From Nocardia brevicatena NBRC 12119 (GTDB lineage: Bacteria; Actinomycetota; Actinomycetes; Mycobacteriales; Mycobacteriaceae), in contig NZ_BAFU01000055.1 in assembly GCF_000308495.1 (NCBI RefSeq), positions 62,001 to 126,000 on the forward strand: a stretch of 64,000 nt of DNA, read 5' to 3'. A program made the translations under genes and the position numbers. The number at the start of each line of letters is the position of its first letter. Position 1 is the stretch's first letter. Under the pieces are notes generated by a model. The model was given only the letters and a program-made list of their open reading frames with translations. It had not been told where the DNA came from and searched no databases. Of the stretch, positions 36,255 through 45,965 are shown in pieces.

Positions 36255-37889
36255 ATGCCCGAAAACAGCGTCCCGACCCGGCCACACGATGTCATCATCT
36301 CCGGTGCCGGGCCGAACGGTCTCATGCTCGCCTGCGAACTCGCGCTCGGCGGAATACACCCGATCGCCGTCGATGCCCTCCCGGCGCCGAGCGACGAACC
36401 CAAGGCCAACGGGGTCGTGGGACAGGTGGTGCGCCTGCTCGATATGCGCGGGCTCTACCGGCCCTTCGTCGCGGAACTCGCCCGCCGGGATATCGCGCGC
36501 GAATCCGAGACACCGAAACCGGCACTCCGGTACCTCTTCGCCGGTATGCCGCTGGAACTCGCCGACCTGCGGCCCAATCCGCTCTACGGGCTGCCGATAC
36601 CCCAACCGTTGCTCGTCCGGTTGCTCGCCGCGCGGGCCCGGGAACTCGGTGTCGATCTGCGCTGGGGGCACCGCGTGGTGGACTTCGCCCCCAACGGGGA
36701 GACGGTCGTGGCAACGGTCGCCGCCGGCGGCGACACCCATGAACTGTCCGCGCGTTTCCTGGTCGGCGCCGATGGTGGTAGGAGTCCGGTACGCAAACGG
36801 CTCGGAATTGGTTTCCCCGGTATCACCGAGGCCAACCGGATCACCCGGATGGGTCATGCCGAGGTTCCCGTCGAACTGCGCACACCCGACGGGGGAATCA
36901 ATATCCCGGGGGCGGGACGTTTCGCCTTCGGACACAACCGGATCGAGCGCGGGGGCCTGTTCATGTTCGCCGAGCTCATTCCCGGCAAGCCGATTGTGGG
37001 CGTCACCGAATACGACGCCGCACCGGTGCCGGAGGACGCCCCGATGACCTTCGGTGAATTGCGCGACGCCATCCACCGTCTCCTCGGCGCGGAACTGCCG
37101 ATGCGGCCCCCGAGTGGTCCGGGACCACATGCCCTGCGCCGCACGGTCGACCAGAACACCCGGCTCGCCGAACGCTACCGGGTGGGCAATGTGCTGCTGC
37201 TCGGCGATGCCGCGCACGTTCATTCGGCGATCGGTGGCCCCGGACTCAATCTCGGTCTGCAGGACGCGGTCAATCTCGGCTGGAAGCTGGCCGCCCACCT
37301 GCGGGGCACGGCCCCCGGCGATCTGCTGGACAGTTATGAGAGCGAGCGGCGACCGGTTGCCGAACGGGTGGTGATGAGCAGCCTGTCGCAGACCGCGCTG
37401 CTCGCCGCCGGGCCGGAGGTGACCGCGCTGCGTGACCTGTTCGCAGAGTTGCTGCGAATTCCGGAAGTGACCGGGCACATTACGCGACTGCTCGCCGGAT
37501 CGGACGTACGCTACGACGTCGGCGACGAACACCCGCTGTCCGGGCGATTGGTACCGGATTTCACCATCGGCACCCCCGACGGTCACCGGCGAGTCGCCGA
37601 TCTGCTGCATACGGCCCGGCCGGTCCTGCTCGATCTGGGCGCCGGAATCGCCGACGCCGCGCAGGGTTGGGCCGACCGAGTCGATATCGTCACCGCCACC
37701 GCCGCGGACCCCATGGCCACCGCCCTACTGATCCGGCCGGACGGCTATATCACCTGGGCGACGGACGGATCCGAACCAGCGGGCCTGTCCGATGCCCTGA
37801 CCCGCTGGTTCGGCCCGACCCACGATCGCACCGTGGTATCGGCTGAGCCGAACGGTTCGTCCCCTGGACACGGCGACAGCACGGCCTAG
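36255..37889 (+). CDS. FAD-dependent aromatic-ring monooxygenase
   Basis: A 544-residue class A flavoprotein hydroxylase. The FAD-binding GxGxxG is VIISGAGPNGLMLACELALG (residues ~13-32), the second dinucleotide motif is FLVGADGGRSPVRKRLGI and the third is VLLLGDAAHVHSAIGG followed by PGLNLGLQDAVNLGWKLAAH. A C-terminal thioredoxin-like domain (~420-544) places it with PheA/TetX/RdmE-type polyketide or phenol hydroxylases. ATG 36255 starts 13 residues before the first strand. Likely controlled by the preceding TetR regulator. Substrate unknown; inactivation of an aromatic antibiotic is one possibility. Confidence 0.92.
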   Translation: MPENSVPTRPHDVIISGAGPNGLMLACELALGGIHPIAVDALPAPSDEPKANGVVGQVVRLLDMRGLYRPFVAELARRDIARESETPKPALRYLFAGMPLELADLRPNPLYGLPIPQPLLVRLLAARARELGVDLRWGHRVVDFAPNGETVVATVAAGGDTHELSARFLVGADGGRSPVRKRLGIGFPGITEANRITRMGHAEVPVELRTPDGGINIPGAGRFAFGHNRIERGGLFMFAELIPGKPIVGVTEYDAAPVPEDAPMTFGELRDAIHRLLGAELPMRPPSGPGPHALRRTVDQNTRLAERYRVGNVLLLGDAAHVHSAIGGPGLNLGLQDAVNLGWKLAAHLRGTAPGDLLDSYESERRPVAERVVMSSLSQTALLAAGPEVTALRDLFAELLRIPEVTGHITRLLAGSDVRYDVGDEHPLSGRLVPDFTIGTPDGHRRVADLLHTARPVLLDLGAGIADAAQGWADRVDIVTATAADPMATALLIRPDGYITWATDGSEPAGLSDALTRWFGPTHDRTVVSAEPNGSSPGHGDSTA

Positions 37890-37940
37890 GTTGCGAATCC
37901 GATAATCTCGGACCATCGGGTTTTCCCTCGAAGGAGCACC

Positions 37941-38441
37941 ATGAACCAGGATTCCGTATCGAACCCGTATGGCACCCCGTCCACGACCGGTCCACAGCCG
38001 GTCGGCCGGTTTCAGCGCGTGACCAATTCCGTCGTTCGCGCCCTCCTGAAGGCGCCGCTGCTCGGCCCGGTGGTAGGGCGGCGGCTGATGATCCTGCACG
38101 TCGTCGGGCGCAGAACCGGGCGGGTATTCGATATCCCGGTCGCCTACACCCGCCACGACGGAGCGCTGCTCATCGGCACCGCACTACGGCCGTGGGTGAA
38201 GAATATCCGTCCGGACACCCCTGTACAGGTGTCGATGGGCGGCCCGCGACGCAGTGCCGACGCCGAGGTTTTCACCGATGCCGGCGAGGTCATGCGATGG
38301 TTCGAGATCGTGGCCCGGGACAATCGCCGGAACGCGCGGTACAACGGCATCGGTTTCGATGCCGACGGCAACCCGAACAAGGCCGACCTGTATCAGACCT
38401 GGCAACTGGGCGGCGCGGTCATCCGGCTGGTACTGCGCTGA
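37941..38441 (+). CDS. F420-type (Ddn-like) nitroreductase family protein
   Basis: A 166-residue deazaflavin-dependent oxidoreductase-like protein. The core pattern LHVVGRRTGRVFDIPVAYTR, DGALLIGTALRPWVKNIRPD and VQVSMGGPRRSADAEVF corresponds to the Ddn split beta-barrel, which binds F420 (or heme in some members). ATG 37941 has AAGGAG upstream. It follows the FAD monooxygenase by 51 bp and may be in the same transcript. A second, shorter relative faces it at 38487-38867. Confidence 0.85.
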   Translation: MNQDSVSNPYGTPSTTGPQPVGRFQRVTNSVVRALLKAPLLGPVVGRRLMILHVVGRRTGRVFDIPVAYTRHDGALLIGTALRPWVKNIRPDTPVQVSMGGPRRSADAEVFTDAGEVMRWFEIVARDNRRNARYNGIGFDADGNPNKADLYQTWQLGGAVIRLVLR

Positions 38442-38486
38442 CCTCACCCGTACCGCATCGATCCGACACGGTACCGGCCGGACGGA

Positions 38487-38867
38487 TCAGTCGACAGGTT
38501 GGGCCTGCACGTAGTACTCCGCCGAAAGGCTCCTGAGCATCCGGCGCACGCCCGGCGGCGCCCAGGAGGCGGACGGGTCGTGATGCACCACCGGATCGGT
38601 CAGCGTGATCGTCGTTCCGCGGGTTTCCACCGCGAACTCGCCGGCGGCGAGGATGTTCTTCACCCAGTCCACGTCACGACCGTAGGTGAGTGCCACCCGG
38701 TAGACGCCGTCGCGCACGAACAGCGTGACGGGGGTGCGGTAGGTGCGTCCGGATTTCCGCCCGACGTGCACGATGATCCCCCAACCGGGTACGCGGCCCA
38801 CCACGAGCCCGGCCACGGGATTGGTGACCTTCCGGTTGAATTTCGCCAGTGCGCGGGGCAGCACCAT
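38487..38867 (-). CDS. Deazaflavin-dependent nitroreductase family protein
   Basis: A 126-residue Ddn-family protein: KFNRKVTNPVAGLVVGRVPG, WGIIVHVGRKSGRTYRTPVT and VALTYGRDVDWVKNILAAGE are the standard motifs of actinobacterial F420H2-dependent quinone/nitro reductases. Shorter at the N-terminus than its neighbour. It is convergent with the 37941-38441 gene (45-bp gap) and divergent from the NUDIX gene. Likely F420-dependent, protective against quinones or nitro compounds; inferred from family. Confidence 0.87.
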   Translation of the reverse strand: MVLPRALAKFNRKVTNPVAGLVVGRVPGWGIIVHVGRKSGRTYRTPVTLFVRDGVYRVALTYGRDVDWVKNILAAGEFAVETRGTTITLTDPVVHHDPSASWAPPGVRRMLRSLSAEYYVQAQPVD

Positions 38868-38907
38868 CGGGTGGGAATCCTCTCTCGTCGACGAACGGCG
38901 CCCACGC

Positions 38908-38913
38908 TACTCT
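38908..38913 (+). promoter_or_regulatory. -10 hexamer of probable leaderless NUDIX promoter
   Basis: TACTCT ends 7 nt before GTG 38921, favouring that codon over ATG 38945. Confidence 0.45.
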
Positions 38914-38920
38914 CGCTCTC

Positions 38921-39451
38921 GTGTCAGTTCGGCCCGAACGGGAGATGATCGCCATCTACGACTCCCGGGGTCGACCGGTCGGGTCCGCCGATCGGTCGGT
39001 CGTCTATCGGGAAGGGCTCTGGCATGCCAGTGCCGGGGTACTGGTGCGTTCCGGGGACGGGCGCCGCATCTACGTTCACCGCCGCACCGAGACCAAGGCC
39101 GTATTCGCCGGACTACACGACTGCCTGGCCGGAGGTGTCGTAGATCCCCACGAGGACCCGGCCGATACCGCGGTGCGGGAACTCGCCGAGGAACTCGGCA
39201 TCATCGTCTCCGCCCCGACCGAACTGCGGCCGCTGGCCCGAATGTCCTGGGACGGCCGATGGGCGGATCGTGCGCTGCGCTGCCACCTGTTCGCCTACGA
39301 ACTGCGCTACGACGGGCCGATCCGGCATCAGCCGGAGGAGATCGCGGACGGATGGTGGTGGCCGGAGGCCACGCTCCGCGCACATCTCGCCGACCCGTCG
39401 TGGCCGTTCGTACCGGACACCCGACAGCTGCTCACCGGGATCCTGATCTGA
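38921..39451 (+). CDS. NUDIX hydrolase
   Basis: A 176-residue hydrolase with a complete Nudix box GGVVDPHEDPADTAVREL followed by AEELGII. IAIYDSRGRPVGSADRSVVY and WHASAGVLVRS before it, and DGWWWPEATLRAHLADP near the end, resemble the isopentenyl-diphosphate isomerase-like/YfcD branch of NUDIX proteins. It would cleave a nucleoside-diphosphate-linked compound; substrate unknown. GTG 38921 is chosen on the promoter spacing; ATG 38945 behind GGGAG is an alternative. Confidence 0.88.
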   Translation: MSVRPEREMIAIYDSRGRPVGSADRSVVYREGLWHASAGVLVRSGDGRRIYVHRRTETKAVFAGLHDCLAGGVVDPHEDPADTAVRELAEELGIIVSAPTELRPLARMSWDGRWADRALRCHLFAYELRYDGPIRHQPEEIADGWWWPEATLRAHLADPSWPFVPDTRQLLTGILI

Positions 39452-39461
39452 CCCCGCCCCG

Positions 39462-40139
39462 TCACCCCGACGACACCGACGATGTCCAGGCGGCGAAGGC
39501 CCCGGGATTGCGGGTCTGTAGCAGGACCCGCCCGGGTCCGACGAAGTCGAAGACCAGTCCCTCGCCGGATTTCAGCGATTGGAGCGAACGCCCGGAGACG
39601 GCGCGGCGGACGGTGAACCGCATCGCCAGATCGTAGGCCACCACATGACCGGTATCAATGGTGACCGGTTCACCAGGGGCCAGGTCGATGACATCGATCG
39701 CGCCGAAAACCCCCACCACGACTTCCCCGTGGCCGTGCGCGCGCAGTCCGAAGCCGCCCTCACCGCCGAACAGGTTCGCGAAACCACCCCATTTGCTCTC
39801 CACCTGCACACCCTGTGAACTGGCGATCCAGGCACCGCGGCTGATGAAGGACGGGCGGTCCGGGGTGATCGGCAGCGCCAGCATATCCCCCGGTAGCGAT
39901 GGCGCCACGTCCACCCAACCGCCCTGCGGCGGCGCGGTGAAGGTGGAGACGAAGAACGATTCCCCGGCCAGAACCGACCGTCTCAGCCCGGCCAGAATCC
40001 CGCCCTCGGCCCTCGCCTGCAGACTCACCCCGGCCGAATGCGCCACCATGGCCCCGGATTCCACCCGCACCGGCTCGTCACCCACCAGAACGCATCGCGC
40101 CACCGTCGACGACGGGCCGTGCCGCAATTCAACTTTCAT
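39462..40139 (-). CDS. AIM24 family protein
   Basis: A 225-residue beta-rich protein of the AIM24/TIGR00266 family: VELRHGPSSTVARCVLVGDE, SGAMVAHSAGVSLQARAEGG, RSVLAGESFFVSTFTAPPQG and GHGEVVVGVFGAIDVIDLAP follow the conserved repeats of the trimeric double-beta fold. Biochemical function is not known in bacteria. ATG 40139 has TACTGT 6 nt upstream, and a large palindrome covers the place where its -35 should be. Confidence 0.9.
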   Translation of the reverse strand: MKVELRHGPSSTVARCVLVGDEPVRVESGAMVAHSAGVSLQARAEGGILAGLRRSVLAGESFFVSTFTAPPQGGWVDVAPSLPGDMLALPITPDRPSFISRGAWIASSQGVQVESKWGGFANLFGGEGGFGLRAHGHGEVVVGVFGAIDVIDLAPGEPVTIDTGHVVAYDLAMRFTVRRAVSGRSLQSLKSGEGLVFDFVGPGRVLLQTRNPGAFAAWTSSVSSG

Positions 40140-40145
40140 GATCTG

Positions 40146-40151
40146 ACAGTA
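40146..40151 (-). promoter_or_regulatory. -10 hexamer of probable leaderless AIM24 promoter
   Basis: TACTGT on the minus strand lies 6 nt before ATG 40139. The expected -35 position falls within the 40155-40206 palindrome. Confidence 0.45.
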
Positions 40152-40154
40152 GCG

Positions 40155-40206
40155 CCGCGGCCCGACTCCGACCGCATGCGCGCATGCGGTCGGAGTCGGG
40201 CCGCGG
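40155..40206. repeat. 52-bp perfect palindrome without loop
   Basis: The two 26-nt halves are exact reverse complements joined at 40180/40181 with no spacer; the half-site starts CCGCGGCCCGACTCC and ends GCATGCG. It lies 66 bp after the arsC stop and 16 bp before the AIM24 start, both on the minus strand. It may be a strong arsC terminator, a cruciform-forming site, or an operator over the AIM24 promoter. Confidence 0.9.
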
Positions 40207-40271
40207 GCTCTGCATCGGCGTGCCCGAACGCCGGATCGTCCCGGCGAGGCACCCGGCCGGCCGCCACGGTC

Positions 40272-40640
40272 TCAGTCGAGCGTTTTCAACGCTTCCTCGT
40301 CCCGGGCCACCACGGCCCTGCCGTCCGGAGTGAGCACGATGGGACGCTGGATCAGGCGCGGGTTCGCCGCCAGGACCTCGATCCAGCGGTCCCGCTCGGC
40401 CTCGGTGCGCGGCCAGTCCGGGATACCGAGGTCCTGGGCGAGTTGTTCACCGGTGCGGGTGATATCCCAGGGTTGCGCGCCGAGCCGGTCCAAGAGGGCG
40501 CGCAGTTCGTCGGCGGTGGGTGGGTCGTCCAGGTAGCGGCGCACCGTATACGCCGTGCCGGCGGTGTCGAGGCGGTCCAGGGCGGCACGGCTCTTGGAGC
40601 ACCGTGGGTTGTGCCAGATCTCGGTCGGTCCGGTAGTCAT
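40272..40640 (-). CDS. ArsC-family arsenate reductase-like protein
   Basis: A 122-residue thioredoxin-fold protein of the glutaredoxin-linked ArsC/YffB group: IWHNPRCSKSRAALDRL with the active-site Cys in NPRCSKS, YLDDPPTADELRALLDRLG, and [18 protein letters not shown] with the conserved RPIV loop. It may reduce arsenate, though many family members have other thiol roles and no ars genes lie nearby. ATG 40640 has TACGCT 6 nt upstream. It is divergent from the SnoaL-like gene. Confidence 0.88.
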   Translation of the reverse strand: MTTGPTEIWHNPRCSKSRAALDRLDTAGTAYTVRRYLDDPPTADELRALLDRLGAQPWDITRTGEQLAQDLGIPDWPRTEAERDRWIEVLAANPRLIQRPIVLTPDGRAVVARDEEALKTLD

Positions 40641-40646
40641 ACCGGC

Positions 40647-40652
40647 AGCGTA
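40647..40652 (-). promoter_or_regulatory. -10 hexamer of probable leaderless arsC-like promoter
   Basis: TACGCT on the minus strand is 6 nt before ATG 40640. Confidence 0.45.
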
Positions 40653-40683
40653 TCGTTCGCCCCGGCCGGGCGAGCGCCGGCGA

Positions 40684-40689
40684 TACGGT
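40684..40689 (+). promoter_or_regulatory. -10 hexamer of probable leaderless SnoaL-like promoter
   Basis: TACGGT lies 7 nt before ATG 40697. With the arsC-like hexamer, this makes two divergent promoters inside 56 bp. Confidence 0.45.
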
Positions 40690-40696
40690 GGCGGGT

Positions 40697-41098
40697 ATGG
40701 ATATCGAAACGCTGTATCGCCGATGGCTGTTCGAACTCTGGTACGGCCACTACGATATCGCGCAGACCATCTTCGCCCCCGATATCGTCGGCCACTGGCC
40801 GAACCGGGAGGTTCACGGGCCACAGGGGATGGTCGAGCAGATCCGCGCCTCCCGCGAGATGTTCGGCGGTATCGAGAACACCCTCGACGTGGGTCCGGTG
40901 ATCGGTGACGGGATGATCGCCGCCCACTGGACGTTCCACGGGTCCTATGTGGGAGGTATTCCCGGGGCGACCGCGGGGCCGGGTACCCGGATCTCCTTCG
41001 TCGGCCAGGATATCTTCCGCGTCGCGAACGGGCGGTTCGCCGAATACTGGGTCGTATCCGACGCCCTCGGCATGATGCGGGCGCTGGGTGCCCGGTAG
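40697..41098 (+). CDS. SnoaL-like / NTF2-fold protein
   Basis: A 133-residue protein of the SnoaL polyketide-cyclase-like family: LYRRWLFELWYGHYDIAQTI, FAPDIVGHWPNREVHGPQGM, VGPVIGDGMIAAHWTFHGSY and DIFRVANGRFAEYWVVSD are the usual beta-barrel segments, with His/Asp residues lining the pocket. Members are isomerases, cyclases or ligand binders, so a function is not assigned. Its 3' end faces mpa across a shared terminator hairpin. Confidence 0.85.
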   Translation: MDIETLYRRWLFELWYGHYDIAQTIFAPDIVGHWPNREVHGPQGMVEQIRASREMFGGIENTLDVGPVIGDGMIAAHWTFHGSYVGGIPGATAGPGTRISFVGQDIFRVANGRFAEYWVVSDALGMMRALGAR

Positions 41099-41145
41099 GG
41101 CGGGCCGACCGCGCCGTTCACCCGGGTACGGCGGATACACGAGGA

Positions 41146-41174
41146 GGCCGCGCTTCCCGACGGGAAACGCGGCC
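41146..41174. terminator. Bidirectional terminator between SnoaL-like gene and mpa
   Basis: GGCCGCG-C-TTCCC-GAC-GGGAA-A-CGCGGCC forms a 12-13 bp stem with one mismatch and a short loop, followed on the plus strand by CCTT. It stands between two convergent stops. Confidence 0.65.
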
Positions 41175-41190
41175 CCTTCGTATCGCCGAT

Positions 41191-42951
41191 CTACAGGTAC
41201 TGTCCGGTGTTGGACTCGGTGTCGATCGCCCGGCTGGCGCTGGCGTTCTTCCCGGTGACCAGCGTGCGGATGTAGACGATCCGCTCGCCCTTCTTGCCGG
41301 AGATACGCGCCCAGTCGTCCGGATTCGTGGTGTTGGGCAGGTCCTCGTTCTCGGAGAACTCGTCCACGATCGAATCGTAGAGATGCTGGATGCGCAGGCC
41401 TGGGCTACCGGTGTCGAGCACCGACTTGATGGCGTACTTCTTGGCCCGGTCCACGATGTTCTGGATCATGGCGCCGGAGTTGAAGTCCTTGAAGTACAGG
41501 ACCTCCTTGTCACCGTTGGCGTAGGTGACCTCCAGGAAGCGGTTGTCCTCGCTTTCGGCGTACATCCGCTCCACCACCCGCTCGATCATCGCGCGGATGC
41601 AGGCGCCCTTGTCGCCGTTGAACTCGGTCAGATCCTCGGCGTGCAGCGGCAGGTCCTCGGTGAGGTACTTGGAGAAGATATCCTGCGCCGATTCGGCGTC
41701 CGGCCGCTCGATCTTGATCTTCACGTCCAGGCGGCCGGGCCGCAGGATCGCGGGGTCGATCATGTCCTCGCGGTTGGAGGCGCCGATCACGATGACGTTC
41801 TCCAGGCCCTCGACACCGTCGATCTCGCTCAGCAGCTGCGGCACCACCGTGGTCTCCACATCCGAGGAGACACCCGAACCACGGGTGCGGAAGATCGAGT
41901 CCATCTCGTCGAAGAACACGATCACGGGAGTGCCCTCGGACGCCTTCTCGCGGGCCCGCTGGAAGATGATCCGGATATGGCGCTCGGTCTCGCCTACGAA
42001 CTTGTTCAGCAGCTCGGGGCCCTTGATGTTGAGAAAGTAGGACTTGGCCTCCTTGGCGTCCTCACCGCGCGCCTCGGCGATCTTCTTGGCCAGCGAGTTG
42101 GCCACCGCCTTGGCGATGAGCGTCTTACCGCAGCCGGGCGGACCGTACAGCAGCACACCCTTGGGCGGACGCAGCGCGTATTCGCGGAACAGGTCCTTGT
42201 GCAGGAACGGCAGCTCCACGGCATCGCGGATCTGCTCGATCTGCCGGCCCAGACCGCCGATGTCGTTGTAGTCGACATCGGGCACCTCTTCCAGCACCAG
42301 GTCCTCGACCTCGGCCTTGGGGATGCGCTCGAAGGCGAAACCGGCCTTGGTGTCGACCAGTAGGGAATCACCGGGACGCAGCTTGCGGACCGGGGAGTCC
42401 GGATCGTCCATATCGTCGACCTCGGCGACCTTCGCCAGCGGCCCGGCCAGCCAGACCACCCGCTCCTCGTCGGCATGTCCGACGACGAGGGCGCGGCGGC
42501 CACCGTCGAGGACCTCGCGGAGTGTGCCGATCTCGCCGACGCTGTCGTAGGTACCGGCCTCGACCACCGTCAGTGCCTCGTTCAGCCGCACCGTCTGGCC
42601 GTACTCGAGGATCGCGGGGTCGATATTCGGCGAGCACGTCAACCGCATCTTGCGGCCGGAGGTGAACACGTCGACGGTCTGATCCTCGTACACCCCGATC
42701 AGCACGCCGTACCCACTGGGTGGCTGACCGAGCCGATCGACCTCCTCACGAAGCGCCACGAGTTGCTGTCGCGCCTCTTTCAAGGTATCCATCAGCTTGG
42801 TATTGCGAATGGTCAGCGAATCGATGCGGGCTTCCAATTCCCGTGAGCGATCCGGCGAATCGGCGAGTTGCCTCCGGAGTGCAGCTGCCTCGGCGCGCAC
42901 TGCCTCGAGTTCTCTCCAGGCCGCCGAATCCGAATTCTCGATGGGGCTCAT
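41191..42951 (-). CDS. mpa: Proteasomal ATPase Mpa (ARC)
   Basis: A 586-residue AAA+ unfoldase that captures Pup through an N-terminal coiled coil (residues ~10-78) and threads pupylated substrates into the 20S core. Two OB domains (~80-225) precede the ATPase: Walker A GPPGCGKT (270-277), Walker [10 protein letters not shown] (343-351), arginine-finger region [19 protein letters not shown]. The protein ends SNTGQYL, the conserved QYL tail that docks in PrcA pockets. ATG 42951 follows GGGAGGAGC. In M. tuberculosis mpa is close to dop; here they are 8.6 kb apart. Confidence 0.97.
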   Translation of the reverse strand: MSPIENSDSAAWRELEAVRAEAAALRRQLADSPDRSRELEARIDSLTIRNTKLMDTLKEARQQLVALREEVDRLGQPPSGYGVLIGVYEDQTVDVFTSGRKMRLTCSPNIDPAILEYGQTVRLNEALTVVEAGTYDSVGEIGTLREVLDGGRRALVVGHADEERVVWLAGPLAKVAEVDDMDDPDSPVRKLRPGDSLLVDTKAGFAFERIPKAEVEDLVLEEVPDVDYNDIGGLGRQIEQIRDAVELPFLHKDLFREYALRPPKGVLLYGPPGCGKTLIAKAVANSLAKKIAEARGEDAKEAKSYFLNIKGPELLNKFVGETERHIRIIFQRAREKASEGTPVIVFFDEMDSIFRTRGSGVSSDVETTVVPQLLSEIDGVEGLENVIVIGASNREDMIDPAILRPGRLDVKIKIERPDAESAQDIFSKYLTEDLPLHAEDLTEFNGDKGACIRAMIERVVERMYAESEDNRFLEVTYANGDKEVLYFKDFNSGAMIQNIVDRAKKYAIKSVLDTGSPGLRIQHLYDSIVDEFSENEDLPNTTNPDDWARISGKKGERIVYIRTLVTGKNASASRAIDTESNTGQYL

Positions 42952-43044
42952 GTGCTGCTCCTCCCAGTCCCGGTCTATCAACGCTACCGGGCGTTACCCG
43001 TTTGCGCTGTCCGACATGGTTTCGTCGTGATCACATATATGCCG

Positions 43045-43130
43045 CGACCAGCCGCCGGACCATCCATGTTAGCCGGCCCTAACCCGCTTGCGACGGGCTA
43101 TCGAGCCGCCTACCCGATAGGTTGCCGGCC
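43045..43130 (+). repeat. Duplicated leader, copy 1, with GTTAG-N6-CTAAC site
   Basis: About 86 nt before ATG 43131 closely match the 85 nt before ATG 43525: CGACC...CCGG, CATGTTAGCC, CCCTAAC, CCGCCTA, CCGA, AGGTTGCC and CATG recur in the same order and spacing. GTTAGCCGGCCCTAAC (43068-43083) is an interrupted palindrome likely bound by a regulator. Confidence 0.7.
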
Positions 43131-43358
43131 ATGCCCTCGCGCACACCTGCCCGGCCCATATTCCGGCACGCGACGACCGCCGCGGTGGCGCTCACTTCGA
43201 CGGTGGGCTCGACCACCTGCGGTTTCGAGGACGAGGGCAGTGGCGACGAGAACACGTCCCCCACATCGGCGGACGTATCCGCCGCCGACGACGAGTACGG
43301 CGGCATCGGTGACAGCGACCACGCCGCGGACCGGGACGACGACCACGACACACAGTAG
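43131..43358 (+). CDS. Small exported acidic protein, paralogue of the downstream lipoprotein
   Basis: A 75-residue protein starting at ATG 43131. A basic N-terminus (MPSRTPARPIFRHATTAAVA) and short hydrophobic stretch lead to STTCGFEDEGSGDE, a weak lipobox-like Cys, then an acidic tail with scattered His (DSDHAADRDDDHDTQ). It shares its 5' leader, the position of the Cys and the acidic/His character with the 185-residue lipoprotein 166 bp downstream, but lacks that protein's folded C-terminal domain. It may be a truncated duplicate or a small metal-binding export. Poorly conserved in appearance. Confidence 0.5.
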   Translation: MPSRTPARPIFRHATTAAVALTSTVGSTTCGFEDEGSGDENTSPTSADVSAADDEYGGIGDSDHAADRDDDHDTQ

Positions 43359-43439
43359 CCGGAGCCTCCGACAGCGCCGCGACCGCCTTCCCGCCGGTCG
43401 GGGGCGTCGGAGATGATGTGTCGCGATCCGCCCGGTCCA

Positions 43440-43524
43440 CGACCGAGTCGCCGGATCGTCATGTTAGCCTCCCCTAACTTACTCTGGCGGGTCGTCTCGC
43501 CGCCTAGCCGAAAGGTTGCCAGTC
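43440..43524 (+). repeat. Duplicated leader, copy 2, with GTTAG-N6-CTAAC site
   Basis: Second copy of the leader described at 43045-43130. The interrupted palindrome GTTAGCCTCCCCTAAC is at 43463-43478, 62 bp before ATG 43525 (63 bp in copy 1). The palindrome arms and the AGGTTGCC near the start codon are the best conserved parts. Confidence 0.7.
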
Positions 43525-44082
43525 ATGCACGTTCGCGCCCGGACACTGCGCCTGTCCCGTATCGCCGTCGCCGCGGCGGCGATCGCCCTGGCGGTGGAAC
43601 TCACCGCCTGCGGTTCCGACGACGACGGCTCCGATACCGCGACCACCGCCTCCGCGACCGCCACAAGCGCGGCCGGGCACGACCACGGCGAGGAGCACGG
43701 CCACGACCATGGCGACGACCAGGACCACTCGCCCGCCCCGTCGGCGGATTCCCTGCGCGCCGGTCTGGACACCTTCACCGATCCGCAGGTGCCGACCGCG
43801 GACAAGGCGAAGGTCGTTGTCGACGGCGAGAAGCTCACTGCCAATATCGACCGGATGAACAGCGAGCTCGGCGGCTACGGCAAGCTCGCCTTCGAGGTCA
43901 CCGATATCGACGTGGAGGGCGAGCAGGCCACCGCGCAGGTCACCATCACCTCACCCCACGGGACCGCCCCGGCCATGCCGATGACCTGGCAACACGACCA
44001 CGAAGCCGATACCTGGAAGCTGTCCGAGCAGAGCGCCTGCCTGCTGCTCGGATTCGCCAAGGCCCCCTGCGTACCGGCCTGA
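43525..44082 (+). CDS. Histidine-rich lipoprotein (positional LppK counterpart)
   Basis: A 185-residue lipoprotein. The signal peptide ends VELTACGSDDD, with a lipobox LTAC whose Cys would be acylated. A low-complexity Ala/Thr segment is followed by a His/Asp-rich tract (GHDHGEEHGHDHGDDQDH, residues ~53-70), a probable metal-binding strand, and a ~110-residue folded domain ending CLLLGFAKAPCVPA with two Cys. It occupies the place of lppK between mpa and trmI in M. tuberculosis. The His tract suggests Zn, Cu or Ni handling at the cell surface; that is inference. Confidence 0.8.
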   Translation: MHVRARTLRLSRIAVAAAAIALAVELTACGSDDDGSDTATTASATATSAAGHDHGEEHGHDHGDDQDHSPAPSADSLRAGLDTFTDPQVPTADKAKVVVDGEKLTANIDRMNSELGGYGKLAFEVTDIDVEGEQATAQVTITSPHGTAPAMPMTWQHDHEADTWKLSEQSACLLLGFAKAPCVPA

Positions 44083-44100
44083 GCCACCGCTCGAGGACCA

Positions 44101-44126
44101 CGCCCGACCCGGCGCCGGGTCGGGCG
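44101..44126. terminator. 26-bp perfect palindrome between convergent genes
   Basis: CGCCCGACCCGGC followed directly by GCCGGGTCGGGCG, with no loop. It lies between the lipoprotein stop and the trmI stop, so it can terminate from either side. Confidence 0.65.
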
Positions 44127-44132
44127 GGTATC

Positions 44133-45935
<1,803 letters not shown>

Positions 45936-45965
45936 GCGGGAACCTTCACGAGGGTCCGGGCCCGC

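Noticed and set aside
43068-43083. IdeR/DtxR iron box
   Set aside because: The IdeR core has GTTAG and CTAAC one base apart; here the arms are six bases apart, so it is a different site.
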